Shown: piece by piece, positions 60,067 to 64,000 of the stretch
Layout of the letters: each line of letters starts with the position of its first letter
Position numbering within the stretch: position 1 is the stretch's first letter
Assembly: GCF_017377735.1 (NCBI RefSeq)
Contig: NZ_JAFVMH010000003.1
Location: forward strand, 124,001-188,000
DNA: 64,000 nt
Reading direction: 5' to 3'
Source of the DNA: Acetobacter garciniae
GTDB taxonomy: Bacteria > Pseudomonadota > Alphaproteobacteria > Acetobacterales > Acetobacteraceae
Notes under the pieces: model-generated
Told to the model about the DNA's origin: nothing
Seen by the model: only the letters and a program-made list of their open reading frames with translations
Databases searched by the model: none
Program-made: the position numbers and the translations under genes

Positions 60067-61092
60067 TCAGAACCACACGTCGGAAATGATATGCCCTTCG
60101 GGGTAGGGGTCCGTGGGGTCCAGCCCGTACTGGCCCATGCTGGTAATCCAGGCCTGTCCGGCAATGGTGGGAATGACCGCGTCGCGCCCGGCCACGGTGG
60201 TGGTGGACTGCACCCGTCCGATAAAGACCGTATCGGCAATGGAGACATGCTTGAAGCGTTCGCCCACGCCGATCTGGCCCTTGGCGTGCATGACGGCCAG
60301 CCGGCCCGACGTGCCCGTGCCGCAGGGGGAGCGGTCAAGCCTGCCATGCAGCACCACCGTGCCGCTGCGGCCTTCGACCCCTTCGGGCGTGCGGGTCAGC
60401 GGGCCTTCGAAAATCACGTTGGAGACGCCGAATATCTTGCTGTTTTCGGGGTGGACGGTGGCAAGCTGCTCGTTCACCGCCGCCTTGATCTTCTGCCCCG
60501 TCAGGCACATGTCGCGCGCTTCGTCCGGGGTGACGGCAAAGCCCAGCGCATGGGCGTTGACATGGGCGTAGGTCATGCCGCCATAAGACGTATCGACCCG
60601 CACGGTGCCCAGCCCCGGAACCTCGATATCCCTGTCCAGGTCATAGACAAAAGCCGGGCGGTTGGTGAACTCCACCTGTTCGACCTTGCCGTCCTTGCAG
60701 GTGCAGCGGCATTCGATCAGCCCGCCGGGGGCTTCCATCGTCAGGACCGTCAGCGGTTCGCGCATGGGAACAATGCCGGTTTCCAGAACCACCGTGGCCA
60801 CGCAGATCGTGTTGGACCCCGACATGGGCGGGTATTCCGTGCTTTCGAGAATGACATAGCCGATCTCGGCCGCCGGGTCGCAGGCGGGCAGAAGCAGGTT
60901 GGCGTTCACATACGGCGCACCGCGTGGTTCGAACAGTACCAGTTTACGAATATCGTCGCAATTCGCCTGGAGGTATTCCATTTTTTCGAACATCGTCTGG
61001 CCGGGCACGTCGCGCACGCCCCCGGTTATCACGTTCCCGACCTCTCCGGCCGCGTGACAGCCGACAACCGTAAAACTTCTACTCCAGCGCAT
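60067..61092 (-). CDS. Proline racemase family enzyme with Ser/Cys catalytic pair
   Basis: A 341-residue cytoplasmic enzyme of the proline racemase superfamily. In place of the first catalytic Cys (MCGH motif) it has MSGSNT, so serine; the second, in DRSPCGTGTSGR, is retained. Members with a Ser/Cys pair include 4-hydroxyproline epimerases and trans-3-hydroxyproline dehydratases, so the reaction is probably one of these and not proline racemisation. AAGGG lies seven bases before the ATG. No hydroxyproline catabolic partner is adjacent. Confidence 0.9.
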   Translation of the reverse strand: MRWSRSFTVVGCHAAGEVGNVITGGVRDVPGQTMFEKMEYLQANCDDIRKLVLFEPRGAPYVNANLLLPACDPAAEIGYVILESTEYPPMSGSNTICVATVVLETGIVPMREPLTVLTMEAPGGLIECRCTCKDGKVEQVEFTNRPAFVYDLDRDIEVPGLGTVRVDTSYGGMTYAHVNAHALGFAVTPDEARDMCLTGQKIKAAVNEQLATVHPENSKIFGVSNVIFEGPLTRTPEGVEGRSGTVVLHGRLDRSPCGTGTSGRLAVMHAKGQIGVGERFKHVSIADTVFIGRVQSTTTVAGRDAVIPTIAGQAWITSMGQYGLDPTDPYPEGHIISDVWF

Positions 61093-61450
61093 GAATTTTC
61101 CCTTGTTATGGTCCCATGACGTTCAGATGGCTGCGTTCTTGCAAGGCCCCTCGCCTGTGCGGGTTTTGGCCACGCTGCAAACCCATCGAAAGGCCGTCCG
61201 TGATGCCGATCGTTCTACAAACGCAAGAGTGTTGTATCCGATTGGCAGGGCCGTCAAGTAGAGGGAGCGCGCCCGCGCGATGCTCCGTAGGGTCCATGCC
61301 CAGCCTGTGGGCGGCCCGGTTTTTGCACGCAGGGCAGGGATGCCTGCCCTGCGCCCTCTCTCGCGGCGGCAGGGGGGACCCGCGCCTTCCCTCATCATCC
61401 CGTTGTCACCGAATGCTGGGGGAGATCGATGCCGGGCGTGGTGGGCCGGT
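61093..61450. other. Intergenic region without a confident gene
   Basis: It lies upstream of the racemase-family gene and downstream of the DUF3325 gene. No ribosome site with a sensible frame, tRNA or repeat was found. The promoter of the racemase-family gene must lie here or nearby. Confidence 0.4.
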
Positions 61451-61765
61451 TTACAAACGTCCCTGCCGGCGGATGGCGGGTTTTGCCTGCCGGGGGCCCG
61501 GCAGGATTGCCAGCCCCACGGCCGTAAGAAGGCTACAGGTCGAGAGCAGCATGATCCATAATGGCCAGCCTGAATCCGGCCGCCACATCAGGCTTGCCCA
61601 CAACGCCAGCCCGGCTGCCAGCGCAGCCCCCGCGCGCAGGGCGTGGCGATGGCTGGGTGAAGGGGGTGCTGTCCCCAGTTTCTGGCGCGGCCAGGCCAGG
61701 GTAGCGGCCCAGAGCAGGCAGGCCGTCTGGGCCATGGCTGCGGCCAGCCATACCGCCCCGGTCAT
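61451..61765 (-). CDS. DUF3325 family membrane protein
   Basis: A 104-residue protein with three helices (VWLAAAMAQTACLLWAATLA; LRAGAALAAGLALWASLMW; WIMLLSTCSLLTAVGLAIL). DUF3325 proteins occur at the end of siderophore-receptor/PepSY operons, as here. Its ATG overlaps the PepSY stop by four bases. The function is unknown. Confidence 0.82.
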   Translation of the reverse strand: MTGAVWLAAAMAQTACLLWAATLAWPRQKLGTAPPSPSHRHALRAGAALAAGLALWASLMWRPDSGWPLWIMLLSTCSLLTAVGLAILPGPRQAKPAIRRQGRL

Positions 61766-63294
61766 GGCCCGGCCTTCTTGTGCGACGCTTCGGCTGGCGC
61801 AGGCGCGTGGCCCTGGCGGTTCTTGCCGTGGCGCGCGCGGCCCAGGCGCGGGCCGTAAACGGCAATGGCCCCGGCCACAATGCCAGCAAGCATGCATAGC
61901 CCGTCCACCCCCGCGAACAGGCCGAAGGAGGTGGAAAATTCCGCGCGGGCATCTGGCGCAGTTGCCATATCCAGCACCGGCGTTGCCAAGCCCATAAGGG
62001 CAATGCCCGCCAGGATGGCGCGCCAGCCCTGGCGGGGGGCGACAAGGCTGCTCAGCACCACGCAGCCCAGCCAGGTGGCGAAAAACCCGCCAACCTCCAC
62101 GTTGGGCCATGCGGGCCCTGCGGGCGGGGCCAGCCGGTTGAGGTACAGATAAACCAGGCAGGCGCAGGGCAGGCCGGTCAGCACGCCCGCATTCAGCCGC
62201 TCAAACACCACTGCGGGGCCCGATGCCGCGCTGGCCCGGCGGCGCGCGGTGTAGAACAGCAGCCCGGTGGCGACCATGGCGGTGGAGGCAAGCCCGCCCA
62301 CGAACCAGAACCAGCGCAGGGTTGGCTCCATCGTGCGGCCCATATGCAGCCCATGCGCCAGGGCGGTGGCCTGTTGCGCCAGATCCGGGCGGGGGGCACC
62401 CGGCCCGGCTGGGGGGCCAAGAACGCGCCCGGTGGTAGCGTCGAACGGGATGGAAACCCGGTCCAGCGCCAGGCTGCCCGGCCGTGTGGCAAAGACCGCG
62501 ACCTGCCCTGGCGAAAAGCGCAGGTGTTCGGGTTCATGCCCGCTCAGGGCGCGTGTCTGCTCCAGCAGCGGGGCAAGGGGGGTTGTGGGGGCCCAATGCG
62601 CCGCCACGGTTGGCCGCGGGGGTGGTGTCTCCCCCGCCCGGCCCAGTACAGGCAGCGCGTTCCCTGCCGCCAGGATCAGCCCTGTATAGGTGACCATGAC
62701 ATGGAACGGCAGCACGGCCGTGCCCGTCAGCACATGTACATCCAGCAGGAACCGGGGCAGGGCGGCGCGCAGCCTGAGCGTGAAGTAATCGGGAATGACC
62801 CGGGCCAGATGGATCAGGATTCCGCCCAGCAGTTCGATGGCGAACACGAAGGTAAAGGCCGCGACCAGGCGCTGGCCCCACGGGCGGGGCACGCGCAGGG
62901 AATAATGGAGGTCGAAGAAAAACGTGCCCCCTTCGGTGCGGGGGGCGGTGATCACATGCCCGTCACGCGGGTCCAGCACCGGGCCGGAAAAGGCATGCCC
63001 GTCAAACCGTTCGATCCGCAAGGTGGGGTCGCGCGGGCCGGGCAGGCGCAGGAATGCCGGGGGCAGGCCATTGGCATCGTCTTGGGCAAGCATCTGGCGC
63101 GCCTGTTCCAATGCCGCGGGCGTTGCCATGCTGCGGGCGGGGACCGTGGCGGTCTGGGGCTGCATCCAGCGGGTCAGTTCCGTGTCGAATACGGCCAGCG
63201 TTCCGGTCAGGGTCATGGTGTAGATCGCCCAGCTTGAAACCAGGCCGGCCCAGCGATGCAGCCAGGACAGGCGCGCGCGGGTTTCAGGCGTCAC
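61762..63294 (-). CDS. PepSY-domain membrane protein
   Basis: A 510-residue inner-membrane protein. The opening LSWLHRWAGLVSSWAIYTMTLTG and the second helix pair (FTFVFAIELLGGILIHLAR) with later FHVMVTYTGLILAAG fit PepSY-associated TM proteins. Periplasmic PepSY segments lie between helices, and several helices form the C-terminal half. Family members reduce or handle ferri-siderophore in the periplasm. Its start is GTG at 63294, overlapping the previous stop by four bases; the long upstream in-frame extension is not translated. Confidence 0.87.
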   Translation of the reverse strand: MTPETRARLSWLHRWAGLVSSWAIYTMTLTGTLAVFDTELTRWMQPQTATVPARSMATPAALEQARQMLAQDDANGLPPAFLRLPGPRDPTLRIERFDGHAFSGPVLDPRDGHVITAPRTEGGTFFFDLHYSLRVPRPWGQRLVAAFTFVFAIELLGGILIHLARVIPDYFTLRLRAALPRFLLDVHVLTGTAVLPFHVMVTYTGLILAAGNALPVLGRAGETPPPRPTVAAHWAPTTPLAPLLEQTRALSGHEPEHLRFSPGQVAVFATRPGSLALDRVSIPFDATTGRVLGPPAGPGAPRPDLAQQATALAHGLHMGRTMEPTLRWFWFVGGLASTAMVATGLLFYTARRRASAASGPAVVFERLNAGVLTGLPCACLVYLYLNRLAPPAGPAWPNVEVGGFFATWLGCVVLSSLVAPRQGWRAILAGIALMGLATPVLDMATAPDARAEFSTSFGLFAGVDGLCMLAGIVAGAIAVYGPRLGRARHGKNRQGHAPAPAEASHKKAGP

Positions 63295-63698
63295 GGCGCT
63301 GTGGCCCCGCGCGGGGGCGGGGCATCCGGGCCGGGAACGGCCGATGGAGTCTGCGCCGGGGTGGGCAGGGGCACGACAAGAGCCATGGGGGCGGGTTTTA
63401 CACGCGCCCCGGCGGCAGGGGGCAAGGCCTGGGTCATGGCCAGTACCGCTGCCCCGCCCAGCATGGCGCCCAGCGGCAGCCAGAACGCCAGCCGCCGGCT
63501 GCGCACAAGGAAAGGCCACATCATGAACGGGGCTGCCGCCGCCGTTACGCACAGGCGGTAGATCTGCGCACTTTCACGCAGGGGCAGGGTGGTCAGGGAA
63601 CTGTAGAAATCGATCGCGTCCGAGCCCCATAGCACCAGGGCCGCCCACAGGCACAGGGCCCCGGCCAGCCGTGGCGCATGGGCCCGCAGTTCGCTCAC
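63291..63698 (-). CDS. Small membrane protein of the iron-uptake operon
   Basis: A 135-residue protein with about three helices (LAGALCLWAALVLWG; YRLCVTAAAAPFMMWPFLV; FWLPLGAMLGGAAVLAM) and a Pro/Ala-rich tail. It resembles the small DUF3649-like protein usually placed between a siderophore receptor and PepSY protein; this match is from position and composition. It overlaps both neighbours by four bases (ATGA upstream, GTGA downstream). Confidence 0.75.
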   Translation of the reverse strand: MSELRAHAPRLAGALCLWAALVLWGSDAIDFYSSLTTLPLRESAQIYRLCVTAAAAPFMMWPFLVRSRRLAFWLPLGAMLGGAAVLAMTQALPPAAGARVKPAPMALVVPLPTPAQTPSAVPGPDAPPPRGATAP

Positions 63699-64000
63699 AG
63701 ATCGGCCGAGAGGGAAAGCTTGAACGTGCGGGGCTGGCCTTCAAGCAGGTAGCCGTTGAAGGCGGAGGCCCAGAAGCGCGTATTGGCCAGGTTGTCCACC
63801 CCGAAACGCGCGGTCAGCGGCTTGGACCCGACGCTGAACGTATAGCGGGCCGCAAGGTCGAAACGGGTCCATACCGGCAGGTGCTGCGTGTTGGCGACAT
63901 TCACCCACTGCTTGCCGGTGTTCACCACGCGCCCGATCAGCGTTGCCCCTTTCAGGAACGGCAGGTCGTATTCGATATTGCCGTTGACCGTGTAGTTGGG
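63695..64000 (-). CDS. TonB-dependent siderophore receptor, C-terminal part
   Basis: The window edge cuts this gene; about 101 C-terminal residues remain. NGNIEYDLPFLKGATLIGR, RFDLAARYTFSVGSKPLTAR and the closing FNGYLLEGQPRTFKLSLSADL are the last barrel strands of ferri-siderophore receptors. It is the first gene of the operon with the PepSY and DUF3325 genes. Confidence 0.87.
   Translation of the reverse strand, partial: PNYTVNGNIEYDLPFLKGATLIGRVVNTGKQWVNVANTQHLPVWTRFDLAARYTFSVGSKPLTARFGVDNLANTRFWASAFNGYLLEGQPRTFKLSLSADL

Noticed and set aside
61762..63552. Long N-terminal extension of the PepSY protein
   Set aside because: The extra 86 residues overlap the upstream gene in another frame and look random; the GTG at 63294 gives a normal PepSY start with a 4-bp overlap.
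1..64000. tRNA genes, CRISPR arrays, insertion sequences, prophage
   Set aside because: No cloverleaf, regular repeat-spacer array, transposase or integrase was recognised in the window.

Overview
The window most likely comes from an acetic acid bacterium of the Komagataeibacter/Gluconacetobacter group. The reasons are a high GC content, an acetan/xanthan-type exopolysaccharide cluster with an AceA/GumD-like priming transferase, several c-di-GMP enzymes, many TonB-dependent receptors, and an AT-rich intergenic repeat (core AAAAGTTTTTGGTGAAGCTTTTT) at six places. I believe this repeat is common in this group. No rRNA, tRNA, CRISPR array or insertion sequence was seen. The assignment rests on recognising protein families by eye; no database search was run.

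Layout. (1) 1-12716: exopolysaccharide cluster in two divergent arms. The left arm (minus) holds an outer-membrane beta-barrel, a GumB-like export lipoprotein, a GT4 glycosyltransferase and a Wzy-like polymerase cut by the window edge. The right arm (plus) holds the priming transferase, a GumC/Wzc-like chain-length kinase, a GT4, a very unusual Trp/Asp-rich tetrapeptide-repeat membrane protein, and a GT-B/GT2 fusion. (2) 12720-17383: complete bacterial NHEJ module, ku + ligD + a second ku. (3) 17525-23008: P-type ATPase, small membrane protein, glycosyltransferase-like protein, MYG1-family DHH protein. (4) 23192-29982: ECF sigma factor, FecR anti-sigma factor, STN-type TonB transducer and Tat-exported phospholipase C. 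(5) 30340-34566: beta-helix secreted protein, Wzx-like flippase, small protein and GT2, probably a satellite polysaccharide locus. (6) 34813-39889: NCS1 permease, thioesterase, formamidase-like hydrolase, cog3964-type amidohydrolase and a MarR regulator. Two near-identical palindromes mark the likely MarR operators. (7) 40144-44756: two translationally coupled GGDEF-EAL proteins. (8) 44933-51418: DUF3597 protein, periplasmic catalase-like protein with cytochrome b561, TonB siderophore receptor, rhodanese. (9) 51533-57223: cupin, MFS transporter divergent from a nicC-like monooxygenase, YghU-type GST, metallo-beta-lactamase-fold hydrolase. (10) 57393-61092: PAS-GAF-degenerate GGDEF-EAL protein and a Ser/Cys-type proline-racemase-family enzyme. 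(11) 61451-64000: TonB receptor (partial), small membrane protein, PepSY protein and DUF3325 protein, a typical iron-uptake operon.

Together the genes describe a surface-oriented, iron-scavenging, polysaccharide-making aerobe whose exopolysaccharide or cellulose output is probably controlled by c-di-GMP. Recurring structural themes are stop/start overlaps of 4 bp (ATGA or GTGA) inside operons, and the dispersed palindromic repeat at transcription-unit ends.
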